A DNA stretch of 64,000 bases from Pontibacter aquaedesilientis (GTDB lineage: Bacteria > Bacteroidota > Bacteroidia > Cytophagales > Hymenobacteraceae): NCBI RefSeq assembly GCF_014773225.1, contig NZ_JACXAJ010000006.1, positions 62,001-126,000 on the forward strand. Direction: 5' to 3'. A program made the translations under genes and the position numbers. Positions 7,862-15,857 of this stretch are shown here, in pieces; within the stretch, counting starts at the first letter, position 1, and the number at the start of each line of letters is the position of its first letter. The notes under the pieces were generated by a model. That model worked only from the letters and a program-made list of their open reading frames with translations. It was not told where the DNA came from and searched no databases.

Positions 7862-8854
7862 ATGCCAGCAGAAGAATTAGTGTACCAGGACATGGTGAGA
7901 AACCACCAGCAGAAAATAAAGCAGGTTTTTCAGGAAGTGGGGAAAGTTGTGGTAGGTCAGTCCTACATGGTGAACCGACTGCTGATCGGCTTGTTCACAG
8001 GAGGGCACATTTTGCTGGAAGGCGTACCCGGACTCGCCAAAACCCTGACCATAAACACCTTGGCCCGCGCTCTGCGCCTGGACTTCCAGCGTATACAGTT
8101 CACGCCCGACCTCTTGCCCGCCGACCTCATCGGCACCATGATCTATAACCAGAACGCTTCGCAGTTTGAGGTCAAGAAAGGTCCCATCTTCGCTAACCTG
8201 ATCCTGGCCGACGAAGTGAACCGCTCTCCTGCCAAGGTACAGTCGGCCTTGCTGGAGGCCATGCAGGAGAAACAGGTGACCATTGGCGAGACCACTTTCA
8301 AGCTGGATCTTCCCTTTTTGGTGTTGGCTACCCAAAACCCGGTGGAGCATGAGGGAACCTACCCACTGCCCGAGGCGCAGGTAGACCGTTTTATGATGAA
8401 GGTATACATTGACTACCCCAAGAAGTCGGACGAACTTGAGATCATGCGCCGGATGGCCAATATGGCCTTCAATGATTCCGTAAACAAAGTACTCTCCAAG
8501 GAAGACATCTTTGCCATCCGCAACGAGATCAACCAGGTGCAGATTTCCGAGACGCTGGAGAAGTATATCATCGAACTGGTGTTTGCGACCCGCCGTCCCG
8601 CCGAGTACGACCTCAGCGAATTTGCCGATTACATTCAGTTTGGCGTATCGCCGCGTGCCAGTATTGCCCTTAACCGTGCTGCCAAAGCCATCGCCTACTT
8701 CGACGACCGTGACTATGTGCTGCCAGAGGACATCAAGGAAGTCGCCCATGACGTAATGAACCACCGCATCATCCTCAATTACGAAGCAGAGGCCGACGGC
8801 ATTCGCACCAAAGATTTTATAGAGGCGGTTCTAAGAAAAGTGCCGATCAGCTAA
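7862..8854 (+). CDS. MoxR-family AAA+ ATPase
   Basis: A 330-residue AAA+ protein of the MoxR/RavA clade. It has Walker A GVPGLAKT at 54-61, Walker B with LADEVNR at 115-121, the characteristic sensor region LATQNPVEHEGTYPLPEAQVDRF, and a C-terminal lid (FGVSPRASIALNRAAKA, then DVMNHRI). Members act as ATP-driven chaperones with VWA or DUF58 proteins. Here no DUF58 or VWA gene follows; a hairpin comes 24 bases after the stop, so the gene appears monocistronic. The assignment to the family is certain, the substrate unknown. Confidence 0.93.
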   Translation: MPAEELVYQDMVRNHQQKIKQVFQEVGKVVVGQSYMVNRLLIGLFTGGHILLEGVPGLAKTLTINTLARALRLDFQRIQFTPDLLPADLIGTMIYNQNASQFEVKKGPIFANLILADEVNRSPAKVQSALLEAMQEKQVTIGETTFKLDLPFLVLATQNPVEHEGTYPLPEAQVDRFMMKVYIDYPKKSDELEIMRRMANMAFNDSVNKVLSKEDIFAIRNEINQVQISETLEKYIIELVFATRRPAEYDLSEFADYIQFGVSPRASIALNRAAKAIAYFDDRDYVLPEDIKEVAHDVMNHRIILNYEAEADGIRTKDFIEAVLRKVPIS

Positions 8855-8877
8855 AACCCAAGCAAACCTCAGAGATA

Positions 8878-8918
8878 GAACCGCCTTGCCTATACCTAGC
8901 GCAAGGCGGTTCTGCTTT
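8878..8918 (+). terminator. Probable terminator after MoxR gene
   Basis: GAACCGCCTTGC (8878-8889) pairs with GCAAGGCGGTTC (8901-8912). The loop contains a CTATACCT motif copy. The T run after it is weak (TGCTTTATT). Confidence 0.65.
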
Positions 8919-8974
8919 ATTCTAAACCCAGACACCTATACTGTATGAAGCATTTGGGTTAACCATAGTCGCGC

Positions 8975-9016
8975 CTATACCTATACCTATACCTATACCT
9001 ATACCTATACCTATAC
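8975..9016. repeat. Tandem array of seven CTATAC units
   Basis: Seven exact, uninterrupted copies of the hexamer CTATAC run from 8975 to 9016 in an intergenic region. Each junction recreates CTATACCT, the complement of the window-wide AGGTATAG motif. No gene overlaps it. The array length is a candidate for variation between strains by slippage. Confidence 0.97.
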
Positions 9017-9142
9017 CTTCCGGGAAGAATACAGCCTGCATGCTCAACTAGCTCATTTGCATTGCCGTAAGTCTTACCGCTGCTTTAGCTGTGCGCCAGC
9101 ACCTTCAGAGCAGGCAACATTTTCAAATCTAAGGTATAGACT

Positions 9143-9331
9143 ATGTTAAGAGGCTTATTTAAATTCTGGATTCTCAGCAAGTTGTTCGGTGGCCGAAGCG
9201 GCGCTGGTGGCGGAAAAGGACGCGGCGGCTGCGGTGGTATTGGTTGCCTCGGCCTTATCGTGCTGGCAGTACTGGCTTATTTCCTTTTCCAGTACCTGGG
9301 TGGAGATGGCGGCACCACAGCCGATTTCTAA
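9143..9331 (+). CDS. Small glycine-rich single-pass membrane protein (hypothetical)
   Basis: A 62-residue protein. It starts with an amphipathic stretch (MLRGLFKFWILSKLFGG), then a Gly/Lys/Arg-rich loop with two cysteines (GGCGGIGC), one membrane helix of about 16 residues (LIVLAVLAYFLFQYL), and a short acidic tail. AAGG of an AAGGTATAGACT motif copy lies 8 bases before ATG and may act as ribosome binding site. I do not recognise a family. The gene is short, but it has coding-like third positions and a plausible start. Confidence 0.55.
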   Translation: MLRGLFKFWILSKLFGGRSGAGGGKGRGGCGGIGCLGLIVLAVLAYFLFQYLGGDGGTTADF

Positions 9332-9458
9332 AACTTGAAGCGGTGGACTGATGCACGGCCAACTTGATTTTCAGTAATAACCCTGCCATACCTCATAACA
9401 AAAAGCTGCGCATAGGTATGGTTCCTGATTTTGCGATTGGCGCAGCACCAGGCACGCA

Positions 9459-9490
9459 TTAAAAAGGCCCGCTCTTTCGAGGCGGGCCTT
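9459..9490 (-). terminator. Terminator of the beta-helix lipoprotein / TonB receptor transcript
   Basis: On the minus strand AAGGCCCGC (9482-9490) pairs with GCGGGCCTT (9464-9472), followed by a T run, about 87 bases beyond the lipoprotein stop. Confidence 0.8.
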
Positions 9491-9576
9491 GGGTCGCGGC
9501 ATGGGAGACTAAGCCTTACCGCTATTGATTGCAGCCATGTTTCTCACCCATTAGGCGCAATCAGTAATTTAAATGA

Positions 9577-10935
9577 TTAGTAGGCGGTGTTTTGCGGATT
9601 GAAGTTTGCCCAGCCCGCAGTCCAGTCTGTCGCGCCAAACGCCCCCACAAAATCAACCTGGTCGAAGAAGCTGTCGAGACCCGAGAAGTTTGGAACGACC
9701 GTGGTGGAAGCCTTTACAAAGCTTGGCGTTGTATTATAAGCCCCAGCTATGTTTAGGGAAGAAGCCTGGTCTACCACTGCATTGCCCTTGCTGGAGGCAT
9801 TAAACCAACTGGCCAGATCGAATGTACTGCCAGACACCAAGGTAAGTGCTTTGCTTGAAGGCACCCCGGCTATAACCGTGTTCTGAATTTTAAATGAGCC
9901 GCTGGTTGCATTTGCCTCGGTTGCGCTGCCATCCAGCAGCAAACCGACAGGCCAGCCCATTACGATGGAGTTGTGCAGTTTAGTCTGGTTATTGCGGCGC
10001 AGGTGCAGGCCTCGCTTGAAGTTAGCGTTTACAGAGGCCGCTGAGTTGGTGCCAAGTGGGCCAAACAAGGTCACATTTGAGTAAGTTGGTGCCGTAACGG
10101 GCGTGGCAGCGGAACCTTGCGAGTCGTTATCCGACTCAAAACCGTTCGAGCCGGAGGCGTCCGCCACGTTCGGGTCAGCGATACCCACCAGGTATTGGAG
10201 CTTGCCAGAGTAACCGTTATCCGTGTCAAACATATCGTCTACGGTTTTGTAAGCAATCAGGTGTTTGGCATTCACTGTGCCTCCAAACCACTCGAAAGAG
10301 TCGTCGCCGCAGTAGGATACCTGGATATAGTCCAGCGTGGTGCCCGAGCCAACACCGCCCATCGTCAAACCGTTGATCTCATTGTCTGGCTGGAAAGCTA
10401 TACCTGGGAATTCAATACGCACATACTTAAGCACGCCGGAGTTATCGGCAGCGTCGGTGCCTCCAAATTCTCTGTCTACCCCGCCTTCAATTTTGGCAGC
10501 CGTACCCAGGTTAACCGGCGCCTTGCCCAGTATAATGATACCGCCCCAGTCGCCGGCGGCACGTGAGCCCGCAGGCTGCGACGAGGTAAACACGATCGGC
10601 TTCTGGGCTGTGCCATTGGCCATGATTTTGCCGCCACGCTCAATTATCAGGGTGCCTTTGGTAGCTTTGTCTCCTTTGATGATGGTACCTGGCTCAATCG
10701 TGAGCGTCGCGCCTGCCTTTACGTAAACAAAGCCCTTCAACAAGTACTTTTGGTCGGCTTTAAACTCATAATTCTGTTCTGTTGACCCTGCTATAACCAT
10801 CATCCCGTTCTCCTGGGTCATTGCAAATTGTTCGCCGGTTGGCGCTGGCGTTGTTGTGCTATCCTCGTCGCAGGCAAACACTGCAACAGAAATCAACGCC
10901 ACCAATACCAGATTAAATAGCTTTTTCATAATCAT
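9577..10935 (-). CDS. Beta-helix-like outer-surface lipoprotein paired with a TonB receptor
   Basis: A 452-residue lipoprotein with signal peptide and lipobox VAVFAC. The region around residues 65-125 (VKAGATLTIEPGTIIKGD, LIIERGGKIMANG, PIVFTS) shows the short repeated strands of a right-handed beta-helix, then a long Asn/Gly/Asp-rich beta domain follows. Homologues are common in Bacteroidota and are often misnamed multidrug transporter. Their biochemical role is not known to me. It lies 40 bases downstream of the TonB receptor on the same strand, and that receptor has a Pho-type operator, so a role in scavenging phosphate compounds is inferred. MKKL at 10929 is an equally good start. Confidence 0.82.
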   Translation of the reverse strand: MIMKKLFNLVLVALISVAVFACDEDSTTTPAPTGEQFAMTQENGMMVIAGSTEQNYEFKADQKYLLKGFVYVKAGATLTIEPGTIIKGDKATKGTLIIERGGKIMANGTAQKPIVFTSSQPAGSRAAGDWGGIIILGKAPVNLGTAAKIEGGVDREFGGTDAADNSGVLKYVRIEFPGIAFQPDNEINGLTMGGVGSGTTLDYIQVSYCGDDSFEWFGGTVNAKHLIAYKTVDDMFDTDNGYSGKLQYLVGIADPNVADASGSNGFESDNDSQGSAATPVTAPTYSNVTLFGPLGTNSAASVNANFKRGLHLRRNNQTKLHNSIVMGWPVGLLLDGSATEANATSGSFKIQNTVIAGVPSSKALTLVSGSTFDLASWFNASSKGNAVVDQASSLNIAGAYNTTPSFVKASTTVVPNFSGLDSFFDQVDFVGAFGATDWTAGWANFNPQNTAY

Positions 10936-10975
10936 CGTCTAATTGTTAAAAGGTTTAGAATTCTATTGTTTGGGT

Positions 10976-13780
10976 TTAAAACTTATAGGTGATACCCAGC
11001 GTGGCATACTGGCCCTTGCGGAACTCCCTGAACGACTCATCTATACCTGTGATCTTTTGGTCGTCGTTTGAGTCCTGGATCAGGCGAGTCTTCTGGTTCA
11101 GCACATCCTGAATGCCGGCTTTTAGCTCGAAGTGCTCCCCTATGCCTTTTGTTAGGGAAAGGTCAACCTGGTGGCGCGGCATTTCATACACCGCCTGCCG
11201 CTGGTTGCTGCCCGCTGCGAAAATGCGCTTGCCAACGACGTTATACAGCAGGTTGACCTGTAGCTGGCGATCATCATTCTGATAATAAACACCTGTGTTC
11301 ACCACGTAAGGCGATTGCCCTACCATGGCACGCTTGCCTGGCTGGAAGGCAGCTCTTGTAGCCTGCAGCTCAACCTGGCTTTGGACCAGCGCAGCGTTCA
11401 ACACCAGGGTCAGGTGCTGCACAAATGGCACTGCTGACAGATCCAGAAGCGACTTTCTTACCTCGGCCTCTATGCCATAGCTGTAAGCGTTCTCCGCGTT
11501 TTCGAAGGTGATGGTGTTACCGCCCGGCGTGTTCTCAAAAACGGACTCAATCGGCTTGCGGAAGTACTTGTAGAACGCCCCAAAAGACAGCACCTCGGAC
11601 GGGTTCGGATAGAATTCGTAGCGCACATCGCCGTTGTATATTGTGGCAATATCTAAATCGGGGTTGCCTATAACTTCCAGCAGGTTGACGAAGTCGAAGT
11701 ATGGCGCCGGGGCGATTTCACGAAACTCCGGCCTGTTTACGCTGATGCTACCACCGGCACGCAGCATGGCACGCGGGGTTAAGGTATAGGTGAAGTTTGC
11801 GGAAGGAAGCAGGCTAAGCACCGGGTTGTCTTTGACGATCGCGCTCCCGTCAAACCCTTTTGAAGAGAGCTCCTGGTTGTTGTACTCCACTCGCAGCCCG
11901 CCTGAGGCTGACAGTTTATCAGTGAGCGGTGCAGAACCGCTTATGTACCCGGCAATGTTTGAGTTGGCGGCTTGGTAGTTGTTCTGAGGGTTGGCGTCTT
12001 CCACCAGCACCAGGCCGTTGCTCCTGTTTATGTTTTCCGGGCTGAACACCTGATCAAGCGGCTGGTAAGCAATCGCTTCGTTAAAGGTGCCGCGCTGGGT
12101 ATAGCCAAATGAGAAATAGCGGGAGGTATAGTCTCTGTTTTTGCGCTCTGCGTAAAAACCGGCCCTCATTTTGGGAGCATTCTCCGACGCTGAGTCAGCA
12201 GGGTGGAACCGATGCTCGTACTGACCGCTGGCCATCAGCGCATGCTCGTTCAGATTAGAGTAAAAACGGCCGACATCCTGAAGGCTTGGATTTGACTCCG
12301 GCTGAAACTGAACTTTGTAAGCCTGCCTGTCATCTTCGTAAACCGTTCTTAGCCTACGGTAGTCCGGTTCGTTCTTGTTGGTGTAGTTGTATCCGCCTGT
12401 CCAGGTCACAGTCGACCTGTCATCCTGGAAATCGTGTGTGCCCTGCAGCTGGCCCGAGTAGATGGTGCGGCTCTCGTAACGCAGCGAGTAGTTCTTCTGC
12501 CGTTGCTCACCGTTCGTAAAGTCTATCCCTTCGCGCTCCAGCACCTCGTTGCTGCCCAGTTGGTTGAGCAGGTTCCGGAATTCTATTTTATTATTATTGT
12601 TGAGGCGAGCCGACCAGTTGCTCACAGCACCAACCCGCACGTTGTTGGTATACACATTGTCCTGGAAGCTAAGGTAAGGTGCGCTGGCACCGACGGCCTC
12701 GTCAAAGGCCCCATACGAATTCCGGGTACCTTCCGTGATAGATTGCGTGTTGCTGTAAGAGATGGCAGACACGGTGCTCATCCGCACATCCCCCAGATCG
12801 AACAGACGGTTGAGGCCTACTGACATTCTAAGATCTGGAAGCGCCGTGACAGACTGAGGAGACCAGGCATTTGGAAACGCACGGCCTATATTGGCATACT
12901 GCTCCTGACCTTTCACAGCGTCCAGGTTCGCAGGTACACTGGCAGGTATGGCGCGTTTGCCGTTATCAAATCCCAGGAAGTCGGTGCTGCCTTTGTGGTC
13001 GGTCAGGAAGCTCTGGAAAGCGGTGCCGACACGGTAAGAGCCCGATACCCCAACCGTGGTAAGGTTCTCGCTGGCGTTTTTCGTGTAGACCTTGACAATG
13101 CCCCCACCAAACTCGCCGGGCAGCTCCGGCGATCCGTTCTTATAGATCATGATGCGGTCTATCACGCTGGTGGGCAGAATATCGAACGAAAAGGCTTTCT
13201 GGTCCGGCTCAGTGCTAGGCGTAAGCGCATCATTCAGGGTTACGGTGTTGTAGCGCTGGCTCATCCCCCTGATCACCACATAGCGATCGTTCAGGATGGT
13301 TACTCCCGGTATGCGCTTTACTGTTTCGGCGGCGTCGCGGTCCATTGACTTGGCTATTTGCTCGCCTCCCACACCGCTCACCACTACTTCGCTTTGGCGC
13401 ATGTCGGCCACTATCGCCATCTCTGTGTTGGTCTGGCGCGTTCCCACAATCTCCACTGTTTGGATCTGTGTTGTGTTTTCTTCGAGCTGGATGTGCAGCG
13501 TGGCAGATTGCCCGGCACTTACCGCTACTCCCACTTTCTCAAATGGCTTATAAGACAGAAAGGTAACCGAGATATTATGAGTGCCGGCCTCCAGCGGCAA
13601 GGTGTAGTGGCCATTATAATCGGTGGTTGTTCCTTTGGATGTACCCTTGATGAATACCACGGCCCCGATAATGGCCTCCCCGTTTGTCTTGTCTGTTACG
13701 GTGCCCGACAGCGTGCCCTGTTGACCCAAACAGTAAACAGTGGTATGCAGGATGGCGAGAAGTGTTAGAAGTAATTTCAT
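10976..13780 (-). CDS. TonB-dependent outer-membrane receptor (probable phosphate-starvation induced)
   Basis: A 934-residue receptor with a signal peptide (to about residue 20). A carboxypeptidase-like repeat domain follows (GTLSGTVTDKTNGEAIIGA, about 22-105), then a plug (GVGGEQIAKSMDRDAAETVKRIPGVTI and YVVIRGMSQRYNTVTLNDA), and a 22-strand barrel ending in FRKGQYATLGITYKF with terminal aromatic residue. It would import a ligand across the outer membrane using TonB energy. Its promoter carries the same four-repeat operator as the two porin promoters, which suggests phosphate limitation as the signal. Substrate is unknown; a phosphorylated organic compound is plausible. Confidence 0.9.
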   Translation of the reverse strand: MKLLLTLLAILHTTVYCLGQQGTLSGTVTDKTNGEAIIGAVVFIKGTSKGTTTDYNGHYTLPLEAGTHNISVTFLSYKPFEKVGVAVSAGQSATLHIQLEENTTQIQTVEIVGTRQTNTEMAIVADMRQSEVVVSGVGGEQIAKSMDRDAAETVKRIPGVTILNDRYVVIRGMSQRYNTVTLNDALTPSTEPDQKAFSFDILPTSVIDRIMIYKNGSPELPGEFGGGIVKVYTKNASENLTTVGVSGSYRVGTAFQSFLTDHKGSTDFLGFDNGKRAIPASVPANLDAVKGQEQYANIGRAFPNAWSPQSVTALPDLRMSVGLNRLFDLGDVRMSTVSAISYSNTQSITEGTRNSYGAFDEAVGASAPYLSFQDNVYTNNVRVGAVSNWSARLNNNNKIEFRNLLNQLGSNEVLEREGIDFTNGEQRQKNYSLRYESRTIYSGQLQGTHDFQDDRSTVTWTGGYNYTNKNEPDYRRLRTVYEDDRQAYKVQFQPESNPSLQDVGRFYSNLNEHALMASGQYEHRFHPADSASENAPKMRAGFYAERKNRDYTSRYFSFGYTQRGTFNEAIAYQPLDQVFSPENINRSNGLVLVEDANPQNNYQAANSNIAGYISGSAPLTDKLSASGGLRVEYNNQELSSKGFDGSAIVKDNPVLSLLPSANFTYTLTPRAMLRAGGSISVNRPEFREIAPAPYFDFVNLLEVIGNPDLDIATIYNGDVRYEFYPNPSEVLSFGAFYKYFRKPIESVFENTPGGNTITFENAENAYSYGIEAEVRKSLLDLSAVPFVQHLTLVLNAALVQSQVELQATRAAFQPGKRAMVGQSPYVVNTGVYYQNDDRQLQVNLLYNVVGKRIFAAGSNQRQAVYEMPRHQVDLSLTKGIGEHFELKAGIQDVLNQKTRLIQDSNDDQKITGIDESFREFRKGQYATLGITYKF

Positions 13781-13808
13781 AGCGATTAACTGTGTCTTAG
13801 TCTCGCTG

Positions 13809-13866
13809 CAAAAGTATAGCTGGTCTTTTAAGCTAAAATTACTACCCGGTTACTAAACTGTTAAAG
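13809..13866 (-). promoter_or_regulatory. Pho-type operator and promoter of the TonB receptor
   Basis: Reading on the minus strand, TAAC (13863-13860), TAAC (13852-13849), TAAT (13841-13838) and TAAA (13830-13827) are spaced exactly 11 bases apart. The -7 box TACTTTTG (13816-13809) begins 14 bases after the start of the last repeat. The same geometry is found at two other promoters in this region. Confidence 0.8.
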
Positions 13867-14101
13867 ATCAACCTGCTTTGTTAAGTTACTGTAAAGTGTG
13901 CGCGAAAAGCTGTTACAGCCACTCCTTATTATGGTGTGGCACGTATAAAGGCGGCTTCGAACAGGTATAAGAGCAGTTGCTTTACTCTGCCTGTCGGAAA
14001 GTAGGTCCCTTTGTCATTCCCTGCTGAAGCGCCTATTTCTCAATGCCTCCTGCTATACCTATACCAGCCGGTTCTAAGGTTGATACCGCACCCGTTTTTA
14101 G

Positions 14102-14156
14102 TAACATAAACTTAACATTGGCATAACAGACGAATAACATTGTCTCCCGATCTTTG
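14102..14156 (+). promoter_or_regulatory. Pho-type operator and promoter of the first porin
   Basis: TAAC starts at 14102, 14113, 14124 and 14135 (exact 11-base period, mostly TAACAT). The -7 box GATCTTTG is at 14149-14156, again 14 bases after the start of the last repeat. The leader to the start at 14291 is about 130 bases. This geometry resembles a double Pho box bound by PhoB. Confidence 0.85.
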
Positions 14157-14290
14157 TACCGCTCAAATTGAAAGCGCCTTCTGAATCAAGGGATTAGCGA
14201 CATTTCAAACTTGGCAACTGCCTTCCCAAAACGATTAGACTCCGTAGCGGGAACTGACTAAGGCGGTTTATATACTTTACTCACCCAAAA

Positions 14291-15577
14291 ATGAAAGTAA
14301 CAACCGTAACGCGTGCCATTCTGGCGGCAGGATTAGCCACAGGCATTTTCCTTTCTAATGAAACGAGTGCCCAGACAACAGACTCTACTGCCCAAACCAC
14401 TTCGGTAGTGGTACAGCAAGCCCCTGCCGTTGCGCAGGAGACTCCTAAAAAGAAAGCTTGGTATGATAGAATCTCTTTGCGTGGTTACGCCCAAGTGCGC
14501 TATAACCGCCTGCTTGAGACCAACCCTAACCTCAAGTGCGACCAGTGCGACAGGTCTCTTGGCGAAAATGGGGGCCTGTTTCTGCGCCGTGGCCGTCTGA
14601 TCTTCAGCGGGGACGTGAGCGACCGCCTCTCAATCTACATCCAGCCTGACTTTGCCTCTTCGTCCTCTTCTACTGTCCTGAATTTCTTTCAGCTCCGCGA
14701 TGCTTATTTCGACGTGTCGCTCGACAAGAACAAGGTATACCGCTTCCGGGTAGGCCAGAGCAAGATCCCGTATGGCTTCGAAAACATGCAATCGAGCAGC
14801 AACCGTTTGGCCCTGGACCGTAACGACGCCCTGAACAGTGCCATAGCCAACGAGCGTGACCTGGGTGTATTCTTCTACTGGACACCTGTAGAAATTCAGG
14901 AGCGTTTCAAAATGCTGACAGACGAAGGCCTGAAAGGCTCGGGTAATTACGGTGTGTTCGGCATCGGTATTTACAATGGCCAAACCGCCAACAAGCCGGA
15001 AGCCAATAACACGCAGCATGCCGTGGCCCGTCTCTCCTATCCGTTTCTGGTAGGCAGCAAGCAGATTATCGAGCCCGGTATTCAGGCCTATACAGGCAGG
15101 TATGTGGTAACGTCAGACCAAGTTTCATCTGGTGTAAGTATAGCGGAGAAGTACGCAAAGGATGGGTTTACGGATCAGCGTGTCGCAGCAACTTTTGTGG
15201 TATATCCACAGCCATTCGGTTTCCAGGCGGAGTATAACGTGGGACGAGGCCCGGAATTCAACCCGGACACAAAAGCCATTGAGGTGAAAAACCTGCGTGG
15301 GGGATACGCACAGGTGATGTACCGCAAAGAGGTAGGGTCGCAGGTACTTATACCCTTCGTGAAGGTACAGCACTACGAAGGCGGCAAAAAACACGAGCGC
15401 GACGCTCCAGGCTATACTGTATACGAGACCGAAATTGGTGTGGAGTGGCTGGTGCATAAGAGTATAGAGCTGACAGCAGACTATAGCATCGGTGACCGTA
15501 CCGTCCGTAACGCACAAAACTTCAACAACCGCCAGCACGGCAACCGCCTGAGACTACAGGCGCAGTTTAACTTCTAA
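14291..15577 (+). CDS. Phosphate-selective porin O/P family protein
   Basis: A 428-residue outer-membrane barrel. Signal peptide (about 1-27, ending SAQ), a Thr/Gln/Val-rich spacer, then WYDRISLRGYAQVRYNRLLE, the start typical of the OprO/OprP family, alternating strands, and a terminal LRLQAQFNF with C-terminal Phe. A small insertion CDQCDRS near residue 80 holds two cysteines. It is preceded by a four-repeat Pho-type operator and followed by a terminator, so it is probably a separate phosphate-controlled unit that admits phosphate or related anions. Confidence 0.9.
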   Translation: MKVTTVTRAILAAGLATGIFLSNETSAQTTDSTAQTTSVVVQQAPAVAQETPKKKAWYDRISLRGYAQVRYNRLLETNPNLKCDQCDRSLGENGGLFLRRGRLIFSGDVSDRLSIYIQPDFASSSSSTVLNFFQLRDAYFDVSLDKNKVYRFRVGQSKIPYGFENMQSSSNRLALDRNDALNSAIANERDLGVFFYWTPVEIQERFKMLTDEGLKGSGNYGVFGIGIYNGQTANKPEANNTQHAVARLSYPFLVGSKQIIEPGIQAYTGRYVVTSDQVSSGVSIAEKYAKDGFTDQRVAATFVVYPQPFGFQAEYNVGRGPEFNPDTKAIEVKNLRGGYAQVMYRKEVGSQVLIPFVKVQHYEGGKKHERDAPGYTVYETEIGVEWLVHKSIELTADYSIGDRTVRNAQNFNNRQHGNRLRLQAQFNF

Positions 15578-15596
15578 TACAACAGCTCGCTTTTAT

Positions 15597-15640
15597 CGAA
15601 ACAGCCGCTGGTTCTCTGGAATCAGCGGCTGTTTCGTTCT
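15597..15640 (+). terminator. Terminator after the first porin gene
   Basis: CGAAACAGCCGCTG (15597-15610) and CAGCGGCTGTTTCG (15623-15636) form a perfect 14-bp stem with 12-base loop, followed by TTCT. Confidence 0.8.
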
Positions 15641-15655
15641 ACAGTACCCTATTCT

Positions 15656-15710
15656 TAACATATCCGTAACATGCCCATAACCTCCGAGTAATATTGGGAC
15701 GGTAACTTTG
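15656..15710 (+). promoter_or_regulatory. Pho-type operator and promoter of the second porin / pst operon
   Basis: TAAC at 15656, 15667 and 15678 and TAAT at 15689 repeat with exact 11-base spacing. The -7 box TAACTTTG lies at 15703-15710, 14 bases after the start of the last repeat. The start codon of the porin is about 150 bases downstream. Confidence 0.88.
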
Positions 15711-15857
15711 CAGCATCATTCAGGAGCAGAACAGATGGCCCGACTAACCATCCTCTGACCTGAGCTGTAACTTACCGGCGTTTTGGGCCACAGTGCCGAA
15801 AGCCGGCTTTGAATAAAAAGTTATTAGCTTAATTCTCACCTTAACTAATACAAAACA

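Noticed and set aside
8975..9016. CRISPR array
   Set aside because: The repeats are 6 bases long and contiguous without spacers, and no cas gene is present.
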